From positions 1 to 64,000 of the forward strand of contig NZ_JACHJY010000008.1 of assembly GCF_014203895.1 (NCBI RefSeq): 64,000 nucleotides of DNA, in the 5' to 3' direction. Of this stretch, positions 32,149 through 39,118 are shown one piece after another; within the stretch, counting starts at the first letter, position 1, and each line of letters starts with the position of its first letter. The position numbers and the translations under genes are program-made. Under the pieces are notes generated by a model that ran no database searches, was not told the DNA's origin, and worked only from the letters and a program-made list of their open reading frames with translations. The DNA comes from Streptomyces nymphaeiformis (GTDB lineage: Bacteria > Actinomycetota > Actinomycetes > Streptomycetales > Streptomycetaceae).

Positions 32149-32849
32149 CGGAACCCGAACCGGCCTCCCGGCACCGCCGGAACCGCTGGCTCTCCGAGCG
32201 CCGCCGGGGGTCGGTCAGCGGGCTCGTCGCCGTGGGAACGGCGGCGCTCCTCCTCGTCCTCGACAGCAGCGGGGCCGGCGTCTCCGGGGCGGACGTCTGC
32301 GTACTGCTGCTGCTCACCTACCTCTTGCCGTACCTCGTGCTCACCGTGGTCGCCTTCTCCACCGCGTCCCCGGAACGGGTCCGCGCCTGGGCCGACCGCG
32401 AGTCGCGGGGCACGGTGCTCCAGCGGTACGTGTACGGCACGGCGCCCGGGCCGGGGGTGTCGATCCTCATCTCGGCCGCCGCGCTCGGGGTGGCCGTGGT
32501 GTGGCGGCCCGGGCACATCGGCACCACGCTCGAACCGGTCGGCCGGGCCGTGGTGGCGCTCGTCCTGGTCGCCCTCGCCTGGATCTGCGTGGCCGTGTCC
32601 TTCGCGGTCGCCTTCCAGGCCGACAACCTCGTGGAGGACCAGCGGGCACTGGAGTTCCCCGACGAGGAGAACCCGGCCTGGGCCGACTACGTGTACTTCG
32701 CCCTCTCGGTCATGACGACCTTCGGCACGACCGACGTCAACGTGACGTCCCGGGAGATGCGCCGGACCGTGGCGGTCAACGCGTGCATCGCGTTCGTGTT
32801 CAACACCGTCACGGTCGCGAGCCTGGTCTCCGCCCTGGACAGCATCTGA
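32145..32849 (+). CDS. DUF1345-family integral membrane protein
   Basis: A 234-residue protein, GTG start overlapping the lipid kinase stop (GTGA). Five hydrophobic segments include SGLVAVGTAALLLVL, VCVLLLLTYLLPYLVLTVVA, VVALVLVALAWICVAVSFAV and the C-terminal VAVNACIAFVFNTVTVASLV. DYVYFALSVMTTFGTTDVNV, with TTFGTTD, resembles the pore-like TxGTTD element characteristic of DUF1345 proteins and is reminiscent of ion-channel filters. Its role is unknown; translational coupling ties it to the lipid kinase. Confidence 0.8.
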   Translation: MTEPEPASRHRRNRWLSERRRGSVSGLVAVGTAALLLVLDSSGAGVSGADVCVLLLLTYLLPYLVLTVVAFSTASPERVRAWADRESRGTVLQRYVYGTAPGPGVSILISAAALGVAVVWRPGHIGTTLEPVGRAVVALVLVALAWICVAVSFAVAFQADNLVEDQRALEFPDEENPAWADYVYFALSVMTTFGTTDVNVTSREMRRTVAVNACIAFVFNTVTVASLVSALDSI

Positions 32850-32886
32850 CGGCCCGGAGCTCAAGAGGAGGGGAAGGGCCCGAGGA

Positions 32887-33498
32887 TCAGGAGGCGGGGA
32901 ACGGCCGCTGGTTCCAGCCCGCGACCACCGGCAGCCCGTGCTCCGTCGAAAGGCGTCCGACCGTCGCCGTCGTCAGGAGGAACAGCCGCCCGTCGGCCGC
33001 AGGCAGCCCCAGGTAGCGGGCGGTGAGGACCCGCAGCAGATGCGCGTGCGCCACCACCACGCCGTCCCGCCCGGAGTCGGAGCCCGCGAGGACGGGCGCG
33101 ACGCGGGCCAGGACCCGGTCGGCCCGCCGCCCCACGTCCCCGGCGGACTCGCCCGGGCGCCCGTCGGGATGCGGAGGCACGCCGTCGCGCCACAGCGACC
33201 AGTCCGGCCGGTCCTCCTGGATGCGGGCGGTGGTCAGCCCCTCGTACCCGCCGTAGTCCCACTCGCACAGGTCCTCGTCGGCCTCCGCGCCCCGCAGCCC
33301 GGCCAGCTCGGCCGTCCTCCGGGCCCGCCGCAGCGGACTGGTGAGCACGAAGGCGAACGACCGGCCGGAGAAGTACGGCGCGAGCGAACGCGCCTCCGCC
33401 TCACCGTCCGGGGTGAGCGGCAGATCGGTCCGTCCGGTGTGCCGCCCGGCGGCACTCCACTCCGTCTCCCCGTGACGGATCAGGAGGAGGTCACCCAT
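32887..33498 (-). CDS. Histidine phosphatase (phosphoglycerate-mutase-like) family protein
   Basis: A 203-residue protein starting MGDLLLIRHGETEWSAAGRH. The RHGE catalytic motif (His9), TSPLRRARRTAELA (second Arg), DEDLCEWDYGGYEGLTTARI (Glu) and VVVAHAHLLRVLTARYLGLP (second catalytic His) are all present. This is the compact broad-specificity phosphatase branch rather than glycolytic Pgm. It is divergent from the small thiol protein gene at 33640. Substrate unknown; sugar-phosphate or small-metabolite dephosphorylation is likely. Confidence 0.9.
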   Translation of the reverse strand: MGDLLLIRHGETEWSAAGRHTGRTDLPLTPDGEAEARSLAPYFSGRSFAFVLTSPLRRARRTAELAGLRGAEADEDLCEWDYGGYEGLTTARIQEDRPDWSLWRDGVPPHPDGRPGESAGDVGRRADRVLARVAPVLAGSDSGRDGVVVAHAHLLRVLTARYLGLPAADGRLFLLTTATVGRLSTEHGLPVVAGWNQRPFPAS

Positions 33499-33639
33499 GA
33501 CTCACCGCTCCTTCCTCTCCGGCTTCCTCGGCAGCTTCCCGAGGACGACATACTGGCCCACGCACGCCCGTCTCCCGCGGCACCGCGCCCGCTTGCCCGC
33601 GCGCGGTCGAGGTGGGTCCATGGAACGAGGGAGGACGTC

Positions 33640-33951
33640 ATGAGCAGCTCCGGGACGACCCGCATCACGGTGCTGACCGTGCCCGACTGCCCGAACGCCC
33701 GACTGGTCCGCGAGCGGATCACCGCAGCGCTCCGGGGGCGGACGGTGCCCGTCGAGTGGATCGAGGTGGCGGACGAGGACGAGGCCGTCCGGCAAGGGAT
33801 GACCGGCTCGCCCACGCTCCTCCTCGACGGCACCGACCCGTTCGCCCCGCCCGGCTCCGTACCGAGCCTGTCCTGCCGGATCTACCGCCACGCCGACGGC
33901 ACGGTCGACGGCGCCCCGGCGGTCGTCGACCTGCGGAGGCTCCTGGCCTGA
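33640..33951 (+). CDS. Small thioredoxin-like / alkylmercury-lyase-annotated protein
   Basis: A 103-residue protein, ATG preceded by AGGGAGGA. ITVLTVPDCPNARLVRERIT is a strand followed by a single-Cys CPNA motif at a thioredoxin-like N-terminus. MTGSPTLLLDGTDPFAPPGS is the cis-Pro region, and LSCRIYRH has a second Cys. Streptomyces genomes often annotate such proteins as alkylmercury lyase, but the length is half that of MerB and the MerB catalytic Cys-Cys-Asp set is not evident. A redox or thiol-transfer role is more likely. Confidence 0.72.
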   Translation: MSSSGTTRITVLTVPDCPNARLVRERITAALRGRTVPVEWIEVADEDEAVRQGMTGSPTLLLDGTDPFAPPGSVPSLSCRIYRHADGTVDGAPAVVDLRRLLA

Positions 33952-34060
33952 GGCGCCCGCATGGAAGCGCGCGTCGGGCGCGGCGCGGATCGTCCTCCTA
34001 CCCGGCACGCCGCCCCCTCGGGGAAGTCGGCTTCGAGAAGGGCCGGCACGACGTCCCCGC

Positions 34061-34107
34061 GCGTCAGGAACGCGTGAAGAGTGGGCGTACGGGCGCAAAG
34101 ATCCCGC
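34061..34107. promoter_or_regulatory. GCGTCA-type repeats upstream of KimA-like gene
   Basis: GCGTCA (34061-34066) and GCGTGA (34072-34077) are 11 bp apart, followed by GCGCAAAGATCCC at 34093-34105. The pattern matches the boxes upstream of the two APC paralogues and the KdpD-like gene. It lies 70-117 bp before the start at 34178. Confidence 0.45.
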
Positions 34108-34177
34108 CAGGAACGGCGGAGGCCGTTCCGGCCGGGGCGCACGCTGAGCGGACCTGAGTCCGAAGGAGTCCGCCCGC

Positions 34178-36019
34178 ATGACGACCGCCCCGACCGCCGA
34201 GAAGGACGCCCTTCCCGGCGCCGAAGAGCCTCCCGATACCGGCGCGCGGCACAAGCTGACCGCCGTCACCGGTCTCGCCGCGCTGTCGCTCGACGCGATG
34301 GCCTCCGTGGCGTACGGCCCCGAGGCGATCGTCCTCGTCCTGGCCGCCGCCGGCGGTCACGGCCTCGGCTTCACGCTGCCGGTCACGCTCGCCATCGCCG
34401 GTCTGCTCGCGGTGCTCGTCGCCTCGTACCGGCAGGTCATCGCCGCCTTCCCGGACGGCGGCGGCTCCTACGCCGTCGCCAGGACGCACCTCGGCCGCCG
34501 CACCAGCCTCGTGGCGGCCGGCTCCCTCGTCCTGGACTACGTGCTCAACGTGGCCGTCGCCGTCACGGCCGGCGTCGCCGCCCTCACCTCCGCCTTCCCC
34601 GGCCTCTACGACGACCGGCTGTGGATCTGCCTCGCCGTCCTCGTCCTCGTCACGGCCGTCAACCTGCGCGGCATCGTCGACTCGGCCCGCGCCTTCATCG
34701 TCCCCACCGCCGTGTTCGTCGGCGCGATCCTGGCCCTGATCGTGGCCGGCCTCTTCCGCGACGCCCCGGTCTCGACCGAGGCCTCGGCCGGGCACGCCTC
34801 GGTCCTGGCGGACAACGCCACCACCGTCGGCGCCCTGCTCCTGCTGAAGGCGTTCGCGTCCGGCTGCTCGGCGCTCACCGGCGTCGAGGCCATCGCCAAC
34901 GCCGTGCCGTCGTTCCGCGCCCCCGCCGCCCGGCGGGCGATGCGCGCGGAGGTCGCGCTCGGCGCACTGCTCGGTGTGATGCTGATCGGCCTGTCGGTAC
35001 TGATCTCCCGCTTCGGCCTCCAGCCGGTCGAGGGCGTCACCGTCCTCGCCCAGCTCGCCGACGCCTCCCTCGGCCACAACGCCGCTTTCTACGTCGTCCA
35101 GTTCGCGACCATGGTGCTGCTCGCCCTGTCGGCGAACACCTCGTTCGGCGGCCTGCCCGTCCTGCTGAAGCTGCTGGCCCGTGACAACTACGTCCCGCAC
35201 GTCTTCGGCCTCAAGGCCGACCGGCAGGTGCACCGGCACGGAGTGGTGTGGCTCGCCGTCGTCTCCGCCGCCCTGCTCGTCTTCTCCGGCGGCGACACCA
35301 ACACCCTCGTCCCGCTCTTCGCGATCGGCGTCTTCATCGGCTTCACCCTCGCCCAGACCGGCATGGTCCTGCACTGGCGGGCACGCCGGCAGTGGGGCAA
35401 GGCCCTGCTCAACGGCCTGGGCGCGCTGCTCACGGGGGTGTCCGCGGTCGTCGTCACCGCTGCCAAGTTCCACGACGGCGCCTGGCTGATCGTGATCGCC
35501 CTGCCCGTCCTCGTCCTGGCCTTCGAAGCCGTCCACCGGGCGTACGGCAGGCTGGACGAGCGCCTGGGCATCGGCCGGATCCCCGAGGCCCCGCACCGCG
35601 AGCGCTCGCTCGTCCTGGTCCCGGTCTCCTCGCTCACCCGGCTCACCAGCGAGGCCCTCACCGCCGCCGTCTCCCTCGGCGACGAGGTCCGCGCGGTCAC
35701 CGTCTGCCACCCGGACCCGGAGGACCGGGCCCAGACCGAGGCACTGGAGCGGGACTGGGCGCTCTGGAACCCCGGTGTGCCTCTGGTCCGGCTCCCCTCC
35801 GAGCGGCGCTCCCTCGGCCGGCCGATCACCGCGTACGTCCGCGCACTGCGCGAGACCGAGCCGGACACCCGGGTCACCGTGCTCGTACCGGAGGCGGAGC
35901 CGGAACACCTGTGGCAGCGGCTGCTGCAGAACCAGCGGGGCGCGGTCGTCGCCCACGCCGTACGCCGGGACACGGACGCCGTGATCTGCCGGCTGAGGTT
36001 CCGGCTCGGGGCCCGCTGA
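34178..36019 (+). CDS. KimA-like APC-superfamily transporter (probable potassium importer)
   Basis: A 613-residue protein; GAAGGAG precedes the ATG. The first helix region LSLDAMASVAYGPEAIVLVL resembles the SSVAYxxEEIL region of the KimA (YdaO) potassium/proton symporter. About 12 hydrophobic segments follow (LPVTLAIAGLLAVLVASYRQ, YVLNVAVAVTAGVAALTSAF, VFVGAILALIVAGLF), with FPDGGGSYAVARTHLG between helices 2 and 3. A cytosolic domain of about 130 residues starts near SLVLVPVSSLTRLTSEALTA. KimA imports K+ and is shut by cyclic di-AMP; that function is inferred. It shares upstream box sequences with the other two APC genes. Confidence 0.82.
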   Translation: MTTAPTAEKDALPGAEEPPDTGARHKLTAVTGLAALSLDAMASVAYGPEAIVLVLAAAGGHGLGFTLPVTLAIAGLLAVLVASYRQVIAAFPDGGGSYAVARTHLGRRTSLVAAGSLVLDYVLNVAVAVTAGVAALTSAFPGLYDDRLWICLAVLVLVTAVNLRGIVDSARAFIVPTAVFVGAILALIVAGLFRDAPVSTEASAGHASVLADNATTVGALLLLKAFASGCSALTGVEAIANAVPSFRAPAARRAMRAEVALGALLGVMLIGLSVLISRFGLQPVEGVTVLAQLADASLGHNAAFYVVQFATMVLLALSANTSFGGLPVLLKLLARDNYVPHVFGLKADRQVHRHGVVWLAVVSAALLVFSGGDTNTLVPLFAIGVFIGFTLAQTGMVLHWRARRQWGKALLNGLGALLTGVSAVVVTAAKFHDGAWLIVIALPVLVLAFEAVHRAYGRLDERLGIGRIPEAPHRERSLVLVPVSSLTRLTSEALTAAVSLGDEVRAVTVCHPDPEDRAQTEALERDWALWNPGVPLVRLPSERRSLGRPITAYVRALRETEPDTRVTVLVPEAEPEHLWQRLLQNQRGAVVAHAVRRDTDAVICRLRFRLGAR

Positions 36020-36119
36020 GGCCTGTCCGGCAGATCGAGCGCTCTCTCTCGGCGTCTCCTGCCATGCCTCTGGGCCGGCCCGTCACCTGACCCGGTCGTT
36101 TCGCGGACACGAACGAGAC

Positions 36120-36166
36120 AGGCAAGTACGTCTTGACGGTTTCGAAGTGTCAAGGCGTACTTGCCT
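36120..36166. promoter_or_regulatory. Long inverted repeat at the Clp-N gene start, with TTGACG -35
   Basis: Arms AGGCAAGTACGTCTTGAC (36120-36137) and GTCAAGGCGTACTTGCCT (36149-36166) are 18 nt with one mismatch and an 11-nt spacer. TTGACG at 36133-36138 could be a -35 with CGTACT about 17 bp later, so transcription would start inside or just after the right arm. This overlaps the proposed GTG start, consistent with a leaderless or tightly autoregulated gene. Confidence 0.65.
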
Positions 36167-36866
36167 GACGGCTCTCCCGGACTTGGACGATCTCATCGCG
36201 GAAGTCGACCGGAAGTGCGACACCGCACACCGCCCCGGCGGACAGGAACAGCCCGACCGGCTCGCCCTGCTCACCGTCGCCGCCCAACTCGCCGGCCAAC
36301 TCCAGGAACTGGCAGACGACTTGGTCGAGGACTACGTCGAACACTGCCGGATGCACGGCAACTCGTGGACCGACATCGGCACTGCCCTGGGCGTGACCCG
36401 GCAAGCGGTCCAGCAACGTTTCCGCGCCCCGCACAAGCGCTACAGCCCCGAGGCCATGACCGATGACCTCCGCCGGGCGATGATCCACGTCAAGCAGGCG
36501 GCGGTGCGCCACAGCAACAACTACATCGGCACCGAGCACCTGCTCTGGGGCCTGACCGCGGAGGACAACAGCGCCCCCCGCCTCCTGCGGGCCGCCGGCG
36601 TCTCACCGGACACCGTCCACCGATCCGTCGGAAGCCGGCTGTGCATGGGAGCGTCCCAGGCGGCCGAACGGATCGCCTGGACTCCCTACTCCCGCAGGGC
36701 CATCGACATCGCGGAGGCGCGGTCCCGGCGGAACGGCTCCGACCACATCCGCTGCGACGACCTGCTGATCGGCCTCGCCGAGATCGGCCGCGGAGTCGCC
36801 GCCGACGTCCTGACCGAGGCCGGCTTCGACCCGGCCGCCCTCGGCCCGACACCCGACGGCGCCTGA
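36147..36866 (+). CDS. HTH plus Clp N-terminal (double Clp-N) domain protein
   Basis: About 239 residues from a GTG at 36147; a TTG at 36183 (LDDLIAEVDRKCD) is an equally plausible start because no ribosome site is visible and the region overlaps a long inverted repeat. The N-terminal third has MHGNSWTDIGTALGVTRQAV followed by QQRFRAP, a sigma-region-4-like helix-turn-helix. The C-terminal part repeats the Clp-N pattern (NNYIGTEHLLWGLTAEDNSA, RAIDIAEARS, SDHIRCDDLLIGLAEIGRGV). There is no AAA ATPase. Such proteins may be adaptors or regulators of Clp-dependent stress responses; the HTH suggests DNA binding, possibly to its own palindrome. Confidence 0.78.
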   Translation: MSRRTCLTALPDLDDLIAEVDRKCDTAHRPGGQEQPDRLALLTVAAQLAGQLQELADDLVEDYVEHCRMHGNSWTDIGTALGVTRQAVQQRFRAPHKRYSPEAMTDDLRRAMIHVKQAAVRHSNNYIGTEHLLWGLTAEDNSAPRLLRAAGVSPDTVHRSVGSRLCMGASQAAERIAWTPYSRRAIDIAEARSRRNGSDHIRCDDLLIGLAEIGRGVAADVLTEAGFDPAALGPTPDGA

Positions 36867-36881
36867 ACCTTTCACGGTCCC

Positions 36882-36921
36882 GGCATCCCCTGCTCCCCGC
36901 CGTGCGGGAGCAGGGGATGCC
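36882..36921. terminator. Bidirectional terminator
   Basis: Perfect 16-bp stem (36882-36897 with 36906-36921), 8-nt loop, exactly between the convergent Clp-N gene (stop 36866) and TetR gene (stop 36925). Confidence 0.8.
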
Positions 36922-36924
36922 CTG

Positions 36925-37602
36925 TCAGGCCGTCTTCGCCAGCTGTGCCCCGAAGCCGTCGAGGATCGCGTCCAGGCCGAACTCGAAGGTGCGGTCGGGG
37001 GCCGCGCTGTACCCGGTCGCGGCGGCGTCGTCCAGGCGTTCGCGGAGCCTGGGGAAGGCCATGGCGACCTCGGCGGCCGCCGCCATGGCGGCGGCGAGCT
37101 CCTTCTCCGGGTCCCCGCTCTTGCCCAGGCGCCGGGTCAGCGAGACCTGGGCCGCGCCGCCGAGCGCGCTGCCGAGCACGTGGACGAAGACGGTGGCGGC
37201 CGCCCGGTCGGCGTCGGCGGGGGAGAAGCCGGCCTTCTCGTAGAGGGCGAGGCTGTGGTCGTCGTGCCGTGACTTGCCGGGGCCGTAGAGCAGGTGGCTG
37301 CCGAAGGCCTGGCCGAGCCACGGATGCCGGGTGAGCATCGCGTGCATGCTCCCGGCCATGGCGGCCGCCGCCGCCCGCCAGCCCATCGCGTCGAGGTCGG
37401 GCAGCTCGACCTCGCTCCAGACCGCGTCGCCGGCCAGCCGCACCAGCTCGTCCTTGGTCTTGATGTGCCAGTAGACGGCGGTGGCGGCGGTGCCGAGCCG
37501 CGCGCCCAGGCTGCGCATGTTGAGTCCGTCGAGCCCTTCGTCGTCGAGGAGCTCGATCGCGGCGCGGACGATCTGGTCGGGGGTGAGGGTGTTCCTGGCC
37601 AT
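36925..37602 (-). CDS. TetR-family regulator (TetR_C type)
   Basis: A 225-residue protein: MARNTLTPDQIVRAAIELLD, helix-turn-helix NMRSLGARLGTAATAVYWHI then KTKDELVRLAGD, and a C-terminal TetR_C-like domain (MHAMLTRHPWLGQAFGSHLL). LGTAATAVYWHIKTKDELV is the signature of TetR-class regulators of drug or substrate efflux and modification. It is divergent from the serine hydrolase at 37715, with repeated CTTGAACTTAGT operators between them, so it probably represses itself and the hydrolase. Confidence 0.88.
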   Translation of the reverse strand: MARNTLTPDQIVRAAIELLDDEGLDGLNMRSLGARLGTAATAVYWHIKTKDELVRLAGDAVWSEVELPDLDAMGWRAAAAAMAGSMHAMLTRHPWLGQAFGSHLLYGPGKSRHDDHSLALYEKAGFSPADADRAAATVFVHVLGSALGGAAQVSLTRRLGKSGDPEKELAAAMAAAAEVAMAFPRLRERLDDAAATGYSAAPDRTFEFGLDAILDGFGAQLAKTA

Positions 37603-37613
37603 GCCCGCACCCT

Positions 37614-37678
37614 ACTTGAACTTAGTACTTGAACTTAGTGAAGTTGCGGGCCTACAGTGCTCTTGCACTTAGTTCAAG
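37614..37678. promoter_or_regulatory. Operator array CTTGAACTTAGT in divergent promoter
   Basis: Two perfect tandem 13-mers ACTTGAACTTAGT (37614-37626 and 37627-37639) and an inverted near-copy ACTTAGTTCAAG (37667-37678). The spacing fits cooperative TetR binding over the promoters of both divergent genes. Confidence 0.75.
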
Positions 37679-37714
37679 AAGCCGGTCCGAACCGAGTCCC
37701 AGGGGAGCTCCGTC

Positions 37715-39118
37715 ATGCAGCAGCACGAGCAGCACGAGCAGCACGAGCAGAACGACGAGAACGACTTCGCGGCGATCGTCGCGGCCCTCGTCGCGGAGCA
37801 CGGCGTGCCCGGCGCGTCCGTCGGAATCCTGGCCGACGGCCGGACGACCCTCGTGAACCACGGGGTCACCAGCCTCGCCCACCCGCGCCCGGTCGACGAG
37901 CACACCGTCTTCCACCTGGCGTCGATCTCCAAGACCTTCACCGCGACCGCCCTGCTCCGCCTGGTCGAGCAGGGCCGGGTCGAGCTCGACGCCCCGGTCC
38001 GGCGCTACGTCCCCGAGCTCGTCCTCGCCGACGAGGAGGCCGCCGAGCGGATCACCGTCCTCAACCTGCTCAACCACACCGCGGGCCTGGACTGGAACCT
38101 CATCGACCCGGAGGACGAGGACGGCTCCCTCGCCGCGTTCGTCGCCAAGCTGGACCGGCTCCCACTGATCGCCCGACCCGGCGCCCGCGCCTCGTACAGC
38201 CAGGCCGGCTACAACATGGCCGGGCGGATCGTCGAGAACGTCACCGGCCGGAGCTTCGAGCAGGCCGTGACCGCCCTCGTCCTGGAGCCGCTCGGCCTCA
38301 CGGACACCGTCTTCGACGTGGACGACGTCATGGTCCGGCCGTTCGCCCTGGGCCACGTCCACGGAGAGGACGGCGAGCTGAAGGCGGCTCGCCCCTGGAA
38401 GGCCTTCCGCGCAGGCACCCGCGGCGACAACCCCGGCGGCGGCATCGCCTCCACCACGGCCGACCTCCTCGCCTGGGCCCGCTTCCACCTGGGCGACGGC
38501 GACGGCCTGCTGCGCACCGACACCCTGCACGCCATGCGCGACGAGACGGCGAAGCTGCGCGGCAGCACGATGGGCGACGGCTTCGGCATCTGCTGGTTCC
38601 GCCGCCCCGTCGACGGCGTCCGCACCATCGGCCACGGCGGATCCGGCAACGGGCAGTACGCCGAGCTGCACCTCGCGCCCGAGCACGACTTCGCCGTCGT
38701 GTCCCTCGCCAACAGCGAGGAGGGCTACCTCTTCAACCAGGCCGTCGTCCGGGCCGCCTTCGAGCACTTCCTCGGCCTGGTCGAGAAGGACCCCGAGCCC
38801 GTGCCGTACGACGAGTCCAAGGCCCGCGAGGTCGTCGGGCGCTACGAGATCGACGCCATGAACCTCGACATCGCCACCGACGGTGCGCGGCTCACGCTCG
38901 CCGTGGAGATCAAGCCGGAGCTCCGCCAGGCCTCGGACGCGGACATGCCGCCGGACATCGCCCCCGCCGCCATGGGCTTCCTGCCCGGCGACGGCGACGA
39001 GTACGTCCTCACCGAGGGCACCCTCGCGGGCCAGCGCGGCTTCTTCACCCGCGACGCCGACGGACGCGTCACCGGGGTCGACCTGGGCGGCCGCCTCTTC
39101 GCCCGGGCCGGTGCCTAG
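37715..39118 (+). CDS. Serine hydrolase, beta-lactamase/esterase EstB-like, cytoplasmic
   Basis: A 467-residue protein without signal peptide. The N-terminus is a small repeat (QQHEQHEQHEQ) encoded by GAGCAGCAC units. FHLASISKTFTATALLRLVE has the intact SxxK nucleophile, YSQAGYNMAG the YxN-like motif, LLNHTAGLDWN the HTAG loop, and GHGGSGNGQYAEL the HGG equivalent. A lipocalin-like C-terminal domain follows (about 370-467), as in class C beta-lactamase-related esterases and D-aminopeptidases. AGGGGAGC precedes the ATG. Expression is probably released from the divergent TetR by a substrate. The stop abuts the convergent transporter gene with no spacer. Confidence 0.88.
   Translation: MQQHEQHEQHEQNDENDFAAIVAALVAEHGVPGASVGILADGRTTLVNHGVTSLAHPRPVDEHTVFHLASISKTFTATALLRLVEQGRVELDAPVRRYVPELVLADEEAAERITVLNLLNHTAGLDWNLIDPEDEDGSLAAFVAKLDRLPLIARPGARASYSQAGYNMAGRIVENVTGRSFEQAVTALVLEPLGLTDTVFDVDDVMVRPFALGHVHGEDGELKAARPWKAFRAGTRGDNPGGGIASTTADLLAWARFHLGDGDGLLRTDTLHAMRDETAKLRGSTMGDGFGICWFRRPVDGVRTIGHGGSGNGQYAELHLAPEHDFAVVSLANSEEGYLFNQAVVRAAFEHFLGLVEKDPEPVPYDESKAREVVGRYEIDAMNLDIATDGARLTLAVEIKPELRQASDADMPPDIAPAAMGFLPGDGDEYVLTEGTLAGQRGFFTRDADGRVTGVDLGGRLFARAGA

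Noticed and set aside
33640..33951. True organomercurial lyase (MerB)
   Set aside because: Only 103 residues, no mercury resistance genes nearby, and the MerB catalytic residues are not apparent.
36120..36166. HspR HAIR heat-shock operator
   Set aside because: HAIR is CTTGAGT-N7-ACTCAAG; here the half-site is CTTGAC and the spacing differs by 2 bp, so it is more likely a private operator.
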